64,000 nt of DNA from Scilla litardierei (GCA_030789695.1 CM061140.1:86428422-86492421), one strand, 5' to 3'. Counted from the stretch's first letter, positions 45,871 through 56,877 are shown. A program made the numbers and translations. The notes: a model not told the origin generated them from the letters alone.

Positions 45871-47735
45871 AGCTTACATGATTTATAATAAACGCACTTT
45901 GACTATTGTTGAATCAATTAATGTTAAATTTGATGAAACTAAAAATAATTCTTTGAATTGTCGGGAAACTGAAGGTGATGCAGTTGCAGAGAATGATAGC
46001 TGTTCAAAGGACATTGCTGATCCAAATCAAACACAAGAACCTACTGAAAAGGAAGAGAACCAAGAGGAAGAACCACTGAACAGAGGAGTGCTGAGATACA
46101 ATCAAAATCATCCACCTGAACTGATCATTGGAGCACCCACGTCAGGTATACGAACTCGTTCCTCTTTTAGTAATCTTTGTGCTTTATGCATTCATGGGGA
46201 TTTTATATCCGAAATTGAGCCAAAGACTATTGAATCTACTTTGATTAAGGAAAGTTGGGTAATGGCTATGCATGATGAATTGAACGAATTTGATAGAAAT
46301 AATGTTTGGACTTCAGTGCCACAACCCATAGATTATCCTATTGTAGGTACCAAATGTATATATAAAAACAAGCTTGATGAATCTGGAAGAGTAATCAGGA
46401 ATAAGGCTAGATTGGTTGCTAAAGGTTATAATCAAATTGAAGGCATAGATGTTGATGAAACTTTTGCACCAGTTGCTAGATTGGAAGCTATAAGAATTTT
46501 ATTAGCCTTTGTAAGTTATAAGAAACTCAAGCTGAAACAGATGGACGTTAAAAGTGCATTCTTGAATGGGTACCTGAAAGAAGATGTGTTTGTTGAACAA
46601 CCCACTGGTTTTGAAAGTCATGATTTTCCACTTCATGTTTTTAAACATCAAAAAGCGTTATATGGTCTTAAGCAAGCTCTTAGAGCTTTGTATGATCATC
46701 TTAGTGCTTATCTTTTGGAAAATGATTTTAAAAAGGGTAGTGCAGACAACACACTTTTTATTTTTGCATGATCATAATCAGTTTCTCATCGTACAAATAT
46801 ATGTTGATGATCTTATTTATAGTGCTACTGATGATCTTTTATGTCAAAAATTTGACAAGGTCATGCAGGATCAATTTGAGATAAGCCTTGTTGGAGAACT
46901 GAAGTACTTTTTGGGATTCCAAGTTAAGCAAACTGAAGAAGGCATCTTCCTGTCGCAAACCAAGTACATCAGAGAACTATTGAAAAAGTTTGGGATGGAG
47001 AAGGCAAAAGGAATTGGAACTCCCATGAGTCCCACAACGAAGCTGGAAAAAGATGAAAAAGGATTCGACGTGGATCAAAAGCTTTATCGAGGTATGATTG
47101 GCTCTATCCTTTATTTAACAGTGTCTAGGCCCGATATAATGTTTGTTGTATGTTTGTGTGCCTGTTTTCAAGCTTGTCCAAAAGAGTCACACGTAATTGC
47201 CATAAAAAGGATCTTTAGGTATTTGATTCACACACCATCTTTAGGCCTTTGGTATCCTTCATATGATTTATTTGATTTATTTGTATTTGCTGATGCTGAT
47301 TATGAAGGTAGTATGATTGATAGAAAGAGCACTAGTGGAACATGTTTTATGCTAGGACATTCATTAGTTTCTTGGTCTAGTCGTAAACAGAACAGTGTTG
47401 CTTTATCCAGTACTGAAGCTGAGTATATTGCCATTGGCAGTTGTTGTGCCCAAGTACTTTGGATGATGCAAACCTTGTCTGACTATGGTTTGGATCTTAA
47501 AAGTTCCATTAAGATGTGATAGTAAGACTGCTATAGATCTTTCTAATAATCCTGTTCATCACTCTCGAACAAAACACATAGACGTAAGACATCATTTCCT
47601 TAGAGATCATTAGGAAAAAGAGGATGTAACCATTGAATATATTTCTACTGATTCTTAGTTGGCAGATATCTTTACAAAACCTCTGCCAGAAGATCGCTTT
47701 TGTCGACTACGTCTAGAACTGGGTATTATTAATCA
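45871..47735 (+). pseudogene. pol: copia reverse transcriptase and RNase H
   Basis: RT starts near 46245 ([20 protein letters not shown]) and has [23 protein letters not shown] and the catalytic Y-V-D-D (about 46803). RNase H has FADADYEGSMIDRKSTSG (about 47286-47339), STEAEYIA (about 47410-47433), and a tail [11 protein letters not shown] and LADIFTKPL near 47575-47690. A frame change near 46770 splits RT and another near 47515 splits RNase H, with later TAG codons. The enzyme copies the element RNA into DNA. Confidence 0.93.
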
Positions 47736-48930
47736 TATTTAGATTGAAAATATTTTTGTGTGCTTTTATTTGGTGAGCTTTTATTTTATTTGGGTGCTTT
47801 TACTTTTTGTTTGGTGTGCTATAAAAAGGAAAATAAAAAAAATTGAAAAAGAAAAATATATAAAGAAAGGGAAAATGAAATGTCTATCTCCTTATTTTGC
47901 ATTTTTCATCAAAACCGTCTTTGATGCAAAACATATGTCTTATGGATTTTAGATATTATATTCTTAATAATGCTTGTATTCAACAACTTCAAGCTTAATT
48001 AGGTCATATTCATTAATGAGTAACTTAAATTTTCATCTTCAAATCACACTCACACAAATCAAAATGTTTTTAATATGGCTTTGTAATCTTGAATAAGAAA
48101 AGTGGTTGTTGGTGGAATAAATTATGTTTAACTAATGGGATATGATGTTTCAAGGCATGGGTTAAAAGAAGAGCTCTCATCAAAATATATATACGTGTAT
48201 AAAAAGAATAACAAGACAAGTGTCTTCAAAATATATACACAGAGCTTCGTATGAAAAATGGATACATTCCATGTCCTTGATACTACCCTCGGACATCCAA
48301 CTTATGCTATAAAAGTCATTTTCTTAGCGTTGGTGTTAAGTCTGTCAAGCACTGCCATTCCACATTTAAATATCCTTATCGGTCATGTTTGGAATTTGTA
48401 CCTTGAACTCATATTACATTAGAAGGGGAAACTCAATCTTTGAAGTAAATATATTTCGTTAAAAATTGGATATGACAGACTGTATTCCTTATTACATCTC
48501 CATATGTACTAACCTTTTGATCATCACACTTGAGCACGGAGATGAATTATGCTAGTTATGATTTAGTGCTTAGTGCTTATTTATTCATTGTGGTCATCAT
48601 ATGTATTTCTTTTTGTTCTGCTTTATAATGTTTACTTTTCCATTCATCATATGCTATTTACTCTCTTATGCATTTTTGATGAAAACAAAGGGGGAGAGAT
48701 ATATTAAGATTGGGAATAGGAACATGAACACGATGTTACATGATGATACCTTGTTTGGGAATCAGAGATAGGGGGAGCATGACAATAGGGGGAGCATATT
48801 TTTTCCATGCTTGCCTGCACTTAACCATTTTTCCATTCATGCTCAAAATTTCATGCTTACCACTTCACACACTTCACAAGTGTTTGGTGTAATCTTAATG
48901 TTCGGTTTGTTCTCATCAAAAGGGGTAGAT
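47736..48930 (+). other. copia 3' non-coding region and polypurine tract
   Basis: No ORF with domains is present. Several purine runs (GGGGGAGAGA about 48690, AGGGGGAGCAT about 48771 and 48786) precede the true polypurine tract AAAAGGGGTAGAT at about 48918-48930, directly before the 3' LTR. Confidence 0.8.
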
Positions 48931-50485
48931 TGTTGGAAACAGCCTCCTAGACTATGTTTGATGATAACAAATCCTACTGAACTATTCTAATATGTGTGTT
49001 AAGTGTGTCTCAGGTCCATATGCAGTGTGACAGCCATGTTTGGTCAAGTTACACATGTACGTACTCAAGTACGTTGAAATACAAAGTTGAAACTACTTTT
49101 GGAATTACGAAAGCTTATCAAACAATGAAGTATTGATATGAAACTCTACCCTAGAGTTAATCATAGGCTATAAACATCAAGGGAATTTTTTCAGGAATTA
49201 TGGAAATTGTTTGAAGCCAAAATACGGGGAAATACGAAGAAATACAGAGTATATAAAGAAGGAAATTTTTCTAAAAGTGGTTAAATGAGGTGAAACAATT
49301 CTACCATGTAAATATGGAGCTCTGGGATTTTTTTAGAATTGTTTCAGAATTTTATGGAATTATTTGGAGGTCCAATACTCAAGAATACAATGCAAATACT
49401 CAGAAAATTAGACATACGGTACTGTGCCAATTGCGGCGCCGTATCCCGCGCTGAGCTACTGTCGACATGGATGAATCGTAGCCGTTGGATCATCATCCAA
49501 TGGTCTGAAAGCTACCGACTCGAGTCAGCGAAGGCGGGCGATGGCTGTGGGTCCGGGTCGTCGATGGCGGGCGCAGACGCGCGAATCCGCTGCGACGTGG
49601 ACGAATCGCGACCGTTCATCCGCGATCGGACGGTTGTCGACACGCCGTTTTTGCGGATGTGGGTCCCAGTGCTTTTAAAACCTGCGACGTCGACAGTGCG
49701 GATCCCCTCGCACAGTTCACAGACCCGTTCAGCTTCATCTTATATATACCCATGTACACCACTTACATTTTCATCAATAAGTTGAGTTCTAGAGATCCAA
49801 ATTGAGCACCATTTGCGGCGTTACGACCGTGACTTCATTCCCGATGTACTGACACCAACTTGTGCAGCCAGTTCCTCCTATGCGTCAAATGGAATCACGT
49901 TGATCGAGGAACTTCTACCGACTACTCTCACGGGGACATCAACTTCCTCTACAGAACTCCGATGGACATTCCAAAAGAAGCGTTGCGAAGCTACTGACAT
50001 GCTAAAAGACGAGCACCAGAGGAATCTTCACAAATGAGCTTTCTAAACTCTTGATTTTATATATTTTTGAATACGTTGTTGTGTTTGTTTTTTGTTTTTG
50101 GGTTTTACACTTTCTTTCGCTAAACTGTTTTGAGTAATCCGAGTTGTTTGGGAATATCGGATTGGGAGATCATCATAGTATTGTTGTCTTTTTGGGCTTT
50201 GGTGAGCTAGGGTTAGTCAGAGTGGTTAGAGTTGGGGCTCTAATCTTGTGTGACTGTAACTGCTTAAAGAAACAATTTTTAGTGATGTTGTTCCGGGGTG
50301 GATGTAGGTCTTGGGAGACAGAACCACGTAAATATTCCGTGTCATCTGCTTGCTCTGGTTGTTGTATTATCTGCTTTACTATTGCTTCTACTTATCTGTT
50401 TTAATTAGACTTAAATATTTTTATCTCGCGATAATTTAGTCATCGGCCTATTCACCCCCCCTCTAGGCCCTATTTAGATCCTACA
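48931..50485 (+). repeat. 3' LTR of the copia element
   Basis: The 1555-bp copy matches the 5' LTR with scattered substitutions and small indels. It is followed by the target duplication TTAAC. Confidence 0.95.
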
Positions 50486-51331
50486 TTAACATGGTATTAA
50501 CACACAAGCAATATCATTAACAAATAGAATCATGAATCTTCCTTTCAGTTAATGATAACATTCAGTAATGCTAGCAACAAAATTAACCATAACACATCAT
50601 TTGAAACACTAGATAAAACTTCAGCTTGATGGAAATTGCACAATATTCACATTGATGGTCAGCTTTCATGGATTTCCAATACTAATTTGACAAAACTTAC
50701 AACTACAAAGTTGTAGATATAGAAGTTTTACTTTCACCCACCAAACTTCAAAAAATTGGATTAATTATATTATTTATAGAGACTAAAATGGCAACATGTA
50801 TAATTTCTACAGAAAAGCTAAAAACTGCACTGATTTACTCCTAATACAGTCAGAACTGGGTAAAACTCACAACAATAAAATGTATATCAGGAAGTGTAAA
50901 TATCCAAAATGGGATCATTTGCAGCAATTGGATAAGTATAACTCCAGTTATAAGCAAATTAGTGCAATGTGTATTTTCTTCCAGAATCTGAGATGTTGCA
51001 TACAAATGCCAGAATCTGAGATGTTGCATACAAAGCCAGCTTTCTCCCAAAATTCAAACAGAACATATATCAAATTGTATATGAATTTGGGGTAGGACTT
51101 CATGCTCTACATGATGGTATTTTTTGTCAGATTTATATTCTAGCTCATGTGATCAGGAATCACAGCGAACATGATACCAGTTTTGCTGGAAATTTCAGAG
51201 TGACTACATCCAACATAATGAAGCAATTAACAGGCCTTAAAGAAACTACTAGTGGAGATGGGAATCCTACCTAATGGAGACTAAAATCCCTCTCTTAATG
51301 GCTATATTGAGGCCCTCTTCAAGTCCATGGC
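50486..51331 (-). other. Probable old gypsy LTR fragment, right part
   Basis: This continues the sequence interrupted at 41232. It contains ACTACAAAGTTGTAGA-like and CAGCGAACATGATACCAG-like words that I associate with plant gypsy LTRs. It has no gene. A 28-bp tandem duplication lies at 50981-51035. It is cut at 51332 by the next gypsy element. Confidence 0.35.
50981..51035. repeat. 28-bp tandem duplication
   Basis: CCAGAATCTGAGATGTTGCA plus ATACAAA(T)G occurs twice head to tail (50981-51008 and 51009-51035). Confidence 0.9.
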
Positions 51332-52638
51332 TGTCACGCCCTGCTTCCCAAGTACAGAAGGCGAGAAGCGAAGAGGTCCGCTCAGACTTGAAGCTGTGAA
51401 GCTACAGTCTGATAAGCGTCTGTGTGTTCATCCATTCGCAGATTCTTGCATTGCAAAAGAAACAACAACAATAATAAATATAACGCAGGCAAATAATAAC
51501 CAACATTCAACATAACATCCAACATTACTCAAAACATCCAGAGATAGTCATAAAAGAAACGAACAGAGTCTAAAGAGAAGGCCCCAAGCATGGCCGAAAC
51601 TAAAACAAGAAAAGGATGATACACACCGAAAACTAACATCAACAACTAGGTGAAACAACAGCAACTAAGGAAGCCTCCTGCTGGAACTAAGACTGGTCTC
51701 AGGTGTCCTCGAACTGGACGTCAGCAAAAGCCTTAGGCTCGACGTTAGTAAACTGGTCGTCCTCAGCGACAACCTCTAACTCAAGACCTGACATGTGACA
51801 CCCAAAGAGAAAAGTGCACATGTCAGCAAAAATCTCCAGAAGGAAAAGGAGACCTTTGTGCGAGGAAATGTAAAGTACATCAATTATAAGATGAATGCAC
51901 CTTAGCAGTTTTAAAAGTGATGACATGGCATATTATTTCATAAATGCAACAGTTTAAGATGAACATGATATTTTACGATACATGACACATCGTAACAATA
52001 AGCTACTAAACAATATTTCCTTAAAAGCAGTAAAACATGTGTTCGCGTCGTGCACAGGGTTTACGCCTTGCAAGTGAAGTTGCTGATCGGGCACACTTCT
52101 ACGCTGAGTGGCCACTTAACCCTACCCCTCCATGTGTGTATGGACTGACGCCCATCTTCTGGATCACGATCCAGGAAGTGTTTATGGCATAGGGTTGACC
52201 TAGCCTCTTCATGATGTAGGATTCAAAATCCTACTCGCCGCAGCTTACATTTCAATAATAGCGTGTGCTACACGTTCACGACAAAACATTCAATGCATGA
52301 AATGACATGCAATATGCAACATGATAGCAGATATTGAATTGCGTACAAGTATATCAAAATAAACGTTACATGTGATATGCATGAATCATAGCATGGCAAG
52401 GGTGTCGGATCTAGCTTCGTTGTCAAGCTAGATCAAGTATGGTGTCGAATCTAGCTTCGTTGTCATGCTAGATCAAGTGTGGTGTCTAGGCGACTATTAT
52501 TTCATCGCCTAGCATCTTTTACACAAAAATCACAGAATGACCTAAACATGGCCTAACAATCAACTTAGCAAGTTTCACTTGCCTGTAAGAACGTTTGTAA
52601 TCCTCAGTTCAACGATGGTCCTGATCTCCCTATGTGCT
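51332..52638 (-). repeat. 3' LTR of the reverse gypsy element, R/U5-side part
   Basis: It is homologous, in reverse, to 1-1460 and to the right half of the LTR at 11892 (same AGGCATGG-like, TGTGACACCCAAAAG-like and hairpin landmarks). It ends at 52638 with GTGCT, the target of the Athila/Tat-like insertion. The LTR continues at 61669. Confidence 0.88.
52401..52582 (-). promoter_or_regulatory. Hairpin cassette with a duplicated 40-bp unit
   Basis: On the plus strand, GATCTAGCTT-CGTTGTC-AAGCTAGATC type stems occur twice in 40-bp tandem units (52401-52440 and 52441-52480); the second copy has one mismatch. CTAGGCGA ... TCGCCTAG is at 52486-52512 and GCAAG-TTTCA-CTTGC at 52568-52582. These are the three hairpins seen at 111-248 and 13171-13305, in reverse order because of orientation. 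Confidence 0.6.
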
Positions 52639-53647
52639 TGATCGCTCCAGAATGTAACCCAAAAGTGCGACCGTGTAGTTTTACCGCAAGCGCACGGTGT
52701 AGCGGTGAGCGGGTTATCGAACACAGGGAGGACGAATGAAAGTGCTTGCTCCAATCAACCTGGCTATTAAGATCAGAAAAGAGAGAAATTTGCCTTTGGC
52801 GATCCTGTCATAATCGTCAGACAAAGTACGAAGATATCAAATCAAATAAAGGACGTCTAGGGAATGGGGAATCCCCGCTACTCACCGTATTTCGTCAATG
52901 TGGTTCATTGGTATCAAAATTGCTAGAATAAAATTTCGGATGAACTAGTTGCAACTGAATGTAAAACCTAGCTCACGCTCTCGCGCTGTTGCCGGTCTAT
53001 AGCTATCCTAGGTTTTGGGTCCAATCTCTTGCAAACCCTAGCCTAGGCAAGCTAGCATTAGGATCAACATCATCGTTCAATCGCGCCCCGAGCCCACTCT
53101 CGTGCAAACTCGGGCCGCGACCTAGGTTGGGATAGTTCCTACCCGCCCAATCTCTTGCAAACGGGTATTGGCATGGAATTGCAACCGAGAACCCTAGTAT
53201 CGGTCCAATCTCTTGCAAACCGATACTACGGAAATTCGATTCCAACCCAATTCGTATTTCTAGGGTTTCCTATCGAATTGGGATCCAATCTCTTGCAAAT
53301 CCCAATCGGTATGAACTCCTAGCCATCCGTAATAAATCGATCCCAAACTAACCCTAATAGCAATTCTAGCAAAATTTCTACCAATTCATCACAAATCTGA
53401 AATTGGGCTCGTAGGGTTCATCCCCACGCCCCAAGACGTGTAGACTACTCACAATTCATAACACAAATACAAAAATAATCAATGAAATTAACAAGAGAAT
53501 TCATCACAATATTGAGATAAGCAATAAAAATAGTATTTTTAGAGGTGAGAGACACAAACCAATAGAGTTCTTCCAATAATCCAACAAAAATCAACTTTTG
53601 TCTCCCCTCCAATCACAAGAATAAAAGCTAAAAAGTTAATCCAAAGG
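52639..53647 (-). repeat. 3' LTR lacking its U3 half
   Basis: It matches 59849-60848 of the complete LTR. The match ends at 53647/60848, after which this copy runs into sequence beside the ORF stop. The missing part corresponds to 60849-61663, which holds the promoter array and TATA-like site. The polypurine tract is also gone. Because both target duplications are intact, the deletion most likely followed insertion. Confidence 0.85.
53007..53306 (-). promoter_or_regulatory. Five stem-loops sharing one loop sequence, in the LTR leader
   Basis: On the plus strand the loop CCAATCTCTTGCAA (one variant CCCACTCTCGTGCAAA) recurs five times, each framed by a different complementary pair. The pairs are GGGT/ACCC (53017-53038), CCCGAG/CTCGGG (53087-53114), TACCCG/CGGGTA (53140-53167), TAGTATCGGT/ACCGATACTA (53195-53228) and ATTGGGAT/ATCCCAAT (53277-53306). 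The transcript is minus, so the RNA loop would read UUGCAAGAGAUUGG. The other LTR repeats them at about 60220-60512, with the second stem broken by a deletion. Confidence 0.8.
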
Positions 53648-53672
53648 CAGGTGGTGGTGGTGGCTGGACAGG

Positions 53673-55727
53673 CTACTGAGCGGGTGTGGGTGTGGAAGTG
53701 GAAGCAGGCTGGGTGTGTGTGGTAGTGGGGGTGGGAACCTGCTGGGTGGGTACGCGAGGGAGCCGCTCTAGAACCTGGGTAAGGCAGTAGTGAATGTGCG
53801 GGAGCAGGTCAAAGCGGCGAGCCATATCGGTGACGGTGGCGGACAGGGTCCTAAGGTCGCCTCTGAGGCCACTCACCGCCCCCTCGAGAGCACGAATGCT
53901 CTGAAGTACAGTGTCGGGGGAAGGTGGTGCAGAGGGACGCACCGGTCTGGGCTGTGCAGGTCGGGGATGGCATACTCGGTTGGCGTAGGTGATAGGCTCA
54001 GCAGGGAAGGGAACGAAAGGTGATGTGCTCGCAAGTGTGGGCCTGGCCTCAGTGCGAGGCTGGGCAGGGCGGTGAGAAGTGGAGGCAGCAGCAACGAAAG
54101 AAGAATACAAAAGTGGCAACGAGGCGGCCAGAGAGGTCGGTGACACAGAAGTGTGGACAGAGGCCACGACACTCTTAGAAAATACAGCAGCGGTGGAGAC
54201 AGGGGTGGAGACCATGGTCTCTACGAAGGTGGCAAAAGAGGGCTCTCCGCACTCAACTATAGTCGGCGGGCGCTCGGGTGGGGCAGAGGAAACGGGCTCG
54301 GCAGACAGAGGTCCAATGGTGGTGGTGACAGGCGTGGAAGTAGTGGAAGTGGTCGTAGGTGTGGAAGCTATGGAGGTGGGCTCAGCTAAGGTACTCCCGA
54401 CACTGACAGCAGTGTGGACAGAGGTGTCGGGAGCAGCAGAAACATCAAGGATAGGCTGAGGGTCCACGGGGTCAACAGGGGCAGCAGGCTCGGCAGGTGC
54501 AACAGGGTCTGCGAGGGCAGCGTGCGCAGCGTGGGCCTGCTCGGCCTCCTCGGCCTCGAGCACGTATGCGGCTGGGATCAGAACATCCATCGTAGGGAGC
54601 CAGTCCACCTGGGCCGGTGCAATCTGAGTCCGAGCTGGGCTCGGAAGAATCATGTAATCGGCACCGTAAGGGCCATGCAGCCAGACCCAGTGTCGTTCAC
54701 CGTGCGGACGAAGCATCTTCATCCGGGCCATAACATCAATCGACAGTGAAGTGGGGCCTGGTGCTCGTCGCAGGTCGTCAGGAAAGTCCTCGCCGGTCAT
54801 AAGGGCGAGCAAGGTGATCAGACCGTCGCAGCATATCGGTGAGCGAGCGCCCACCGATACGATGATGCGGTCCAAAAACCAAGCCGCGACATCAATCACG
54901 ACGGCGGGGACCAACTCATCGCCCTCCCTAGATAGAGCTCCGGGCCGTGTCATCGCATAGAGCATATAGAGCTCCGGCGTGGACATCGTACCCGGCTCAT
55001 ATCTGGCCAAAAAGGTAGTCGCCATGAGGCGCTGAGCTATACGGAGGCAGGGATGGACAATGGCCAAGGCCTTGGCCCTACTAGGGTCAAAGGCAGCGTG
55101 AAGACCTGTAATCCGGGCCCAGAAGGCGCCGGCGTCGAAGGAAGGTGGGGGGATATGGGTGGGGGCGTAACCACGGTCGGCCCCGGGGACATCGGGCCAC
55201 GAGAAGAAGGCTCTCATCATACCGAGAGTGACCTGGCCCTCCCGGTCCATGAACCGAAACGAGCATCCCTCGTCGGTCTGGGCGATCGAACTAAGTACCT
55301 CAAGTGTCGGACGGATAAACGTGTCCGCCGACACCTGAAAGAAATCTCGCCAGCCAACGTTGTCATACAACGTGAGCATCCCCTCTAGTACCCCCAAGCG
55401 TCCTAGGTCTGCAAGGTGTGCGAACCTGGAGGGTACGATCGAGCGCTGGGAAATGCGCTCGAAAGCGACGCGGTGTGCGTCGTTTCGGAACGTAATCCCC
55501 AGCGGCCCGATAAGTGGAGCCGGAGGTGGTGGCTGTGCAGGGTGTGCGGGCTGTGCGGGCTCTGCAGGCTGTGCGGGGTGTGCGGGGCCTACAGGCTGTG
55601 CTGGGTGGATGGGGTGTGCTGAAGAAGGCGGAGGAGAGTCCTCCACCTCGTGGGAGGGGCCGGCATCATCCGACCGCTTCCACTTGGCGGAAGCTCTCCT
55701 CGACCGCGGCCGTGTCCGGGGCGGCAT
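53673..55727 (-). CDS. Intact 684-aa ORF, ATHILA ORF-1-like
   Basis: ATG at 55727 opens M-P-P-R-T-R-P-R-S-R-R, a basic start, then a tandem HPAQP-type Pro/Ala repeat (about residues 40-75). The conserved-looking core (about residues 80-400) has FRNDAHRVAFERISQR, LGRLGVLEGMLTLYDNVGW, FIRPTLEVLSSI and FRFMDREGQVTLGMMRAFFSW, which resembles the ATHILA ORF-1 / putative plant transposon protein family. The C-terminal third is Ser/Thr/Pro-rich. The frame is open throughout, unlike gag-protease in the same element. Function is not established for this family; no membrane segment is evident. GC content is much higher than in the flanks. Confidence 0.75.
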   Translation of the reverse strand: MPPRTRPRSRRASAKWKRSDDAGPSHEVEDSPPPSSAHPIHPAQPVGPAHPAQPAEPAQPAHPAQPPPPAPLIGPLGITFRNDAHRVAFERISQRSIVPSRFAHLADLGRLGVLEGMLTLYDNVGWRDFFQVSADTFIRPTLEVLSSIAQTDEGCSFRFMDREGQVTLGMMRAFFSWPDVPGADRGYAPTHIPPPSFDAGAFWARITGLHAAFDPSRAKALAIVHPCLRIAQRLMATTFLARYEPGTMSTPELYMLYAMTRPGALSREGDELVPAVVIDVAAWFLDRIIVSVGARSPICCDGLITLLALMTGEDFPDDLRRAPGPTSLSIDVMARMKMLRPHGERHWVWLHGPYGADYMILPSPARTQIAPAQVDWLPTMDVLIPAAYVLEAEEAEQAHAAHAALADPVAPAEPAAPVDPVDPQPILDVSAAPDTSVHTAVSVGSTLAEPTSIASTPTTTSTTSTPVTTTIGPLSAEPVSSAPPERPPTIVECGEPSFATFVETMVSTPVSTAAVFSKSVVASVHTSVSPTSLAASLPLLYSSFVAAASTSHRPAQPRTEARPTLASTSPFVPFPAEPITYANRVCHPRPAQPRPVRPSAPPSPDTVLQSIRALEGAVSGLRGDLRTLSATVTDMARRFDLLPHIHYCLTQVLERLPRVPTQQVPTPTTTHTQPASTSTPTPAQ

Positions 55728-55905
55728 ATGGGCCCCGAGCGCTCACCAACACCAATAAAAATGCGGCGTGCATAAAATAAAGGAAAGAATATACCACGAC
55801 ACGCCGCGAGTGCAAAGCTATGGAAGCGTGCAAAGACGACGCCTCCACGTAGCCCAAATCAGTCCCTGGAAGCTCCCCTGGGCTCCCTTAAGCTCCCAAA
55901 AATAA

Positions 55906-56069
55906 CCTGCGCATGAAACAGAGATATCAGCGAGTAATATTCAAAACGTATGGAGAATTAGGGGTATAATAGATAGGAATAGAAATTAATTTGGGTTTGG
56001 GGTTCGTTAGATACATGGATCCTCGAAAAACACACAAAAGAGGAGAGAATAGGCTAAAAATGGGGTTAC
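55906..56069 (-). other. Candidate 5' UTR intron upstream of the 684-aa ORF
   Basis: On the minus strand a donor CTCCG/GTAACCCC (56069) and an acceptor TTTCATGCGCAG (ending 55906) bound 164 nt between the internal promoter-like block and the ORF. The same acceptor word TTTCATGCGCAG occurs before gag in the element at 30475 (about 32245-32256). Confidence 0.4.
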
Positions 56070-56266
56070 CGGAGTCGGCCGGAGCAGTGGCCGCCGGCGG
56101 CGACTCGGGCGAGGTGCGGCGGCGGCTCGGCCGGTGAAGGGTGGCCAAGCGGCAGCGGCGGACGGGCGATCGGGCGAGTGGGGGAGATTCGGGCGCTGGG
56201 GAATGCGAGGGGTCGGGCTGTTGCGATTTGGTTCGTTTCGAAAAACGCGCCCCCTCCGCGCCCCCT

Positions 56267-56612
56267 TTTATAGCAAAAGTTACGACTCGGCCGAGTGACT
56301 AGGTCGCTAGGCCGAGTAACTCAACGGAAAAATTCCTCCCCGCTTACACTTCGGCCGAGTGGCCTTGCCACCCTCGGCCGAGTGGAGTAAGTCCATTCGG
56401 CCGAGTGGCTCAAGCTACTCGGCAAGACTCGCCCTAGGAGCGTATCAGTTTTACTCGGCCGAGTGAATATATATACTCGGCCGAGTAGCGGTTATACTGA
56501 AATCAGGAAAATAAACAGAGAGTTGGGTACAGCAGACTTCCCTTGTTCGTGAGCGGCTCGGCCGGACGAACTTGTGTGCTCGGCCGAGTGTCTAGTATGC
56601 TCGGCCAAGTGA
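56267..56612 (-). promoter_or_regulatory. Internal promoter-like block: CTCGGCCGAG array and TATA box
   Basis: About ten copies or near-copies of ACTCGGCCGAGT lie between 56283 and 56612. In element sense they are followed by GCTATAAAAGGGGGC (plus strand about 56265-56279). The same motif array is present in the U3 of the complete LTR (60985-61375). The block precedes the 684-aa ORF by about 550 bp and could drive it. Confidence 0.7.
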
Positions 56613-56877
56613 GCCATGTTTTCTGCTGTTTGTCTTCGTTAGGGCTTTAAACTCTGTTTTTCTTCCTCCAGTCGATTTCATCTTCCTCCTAAGCATTGAG
56701 CGCCTTCCTGGGGTTCTCCTCGTCGCCTCGTTCATCCTCCTAATGATGGGTACCTCGTTCTCCTCTCCTGTCAAGAAAAATAGGACCCGTTATCACAAAA
56801 TTTTTGGGCGAACGACTCAAAACACTAAAAATTTCTAAAACAAAAAATAAAAGAAAAGTGAAAATAAAGCAATAACC

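Larger units (their letters stand above)
41233..50485 (+). mobile_element. Complete Ty1/copia retrotransposon (SIRE/Maximus-like)
   Basis: LTRs at 41233-42788 (1556 bp) and 48931-50485 (1555 bp) begin TGTTGGAAAC and end ATCCTACA. TTAAC flanks the element (41228-41232 and 50486-50490). The primer site TGGTATCAGAGC is at 42791-42802. Internal order gag, protease, integrase, RT, RNase H is that of Ty1/copia. A coiled-coil-like stretch between two zinc knuckles and a 1.2 kb 3' non-coding region suggest the SIRE/Maximus branch, not proven. Several stops and frameshifts make this copy inactive. Confidence 0.95.

Noticed and set aside
53007..53306. Possible tandem tRNA-like genes or a CRISPR-like array for the repeated CCAATCTCTTGCAA word
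   Set aside because: There is no cloverleaf or CCA context, the spacing is irregular, and both LTR copies carry it. Repeated stem-loops explain it better.
54079..54459. Plus-strand frames antisense to the 684-aa ORF
   Set aside because: They are low-complexity shadows of the minus-strand Ser/Thr/Pro-rich coding region.
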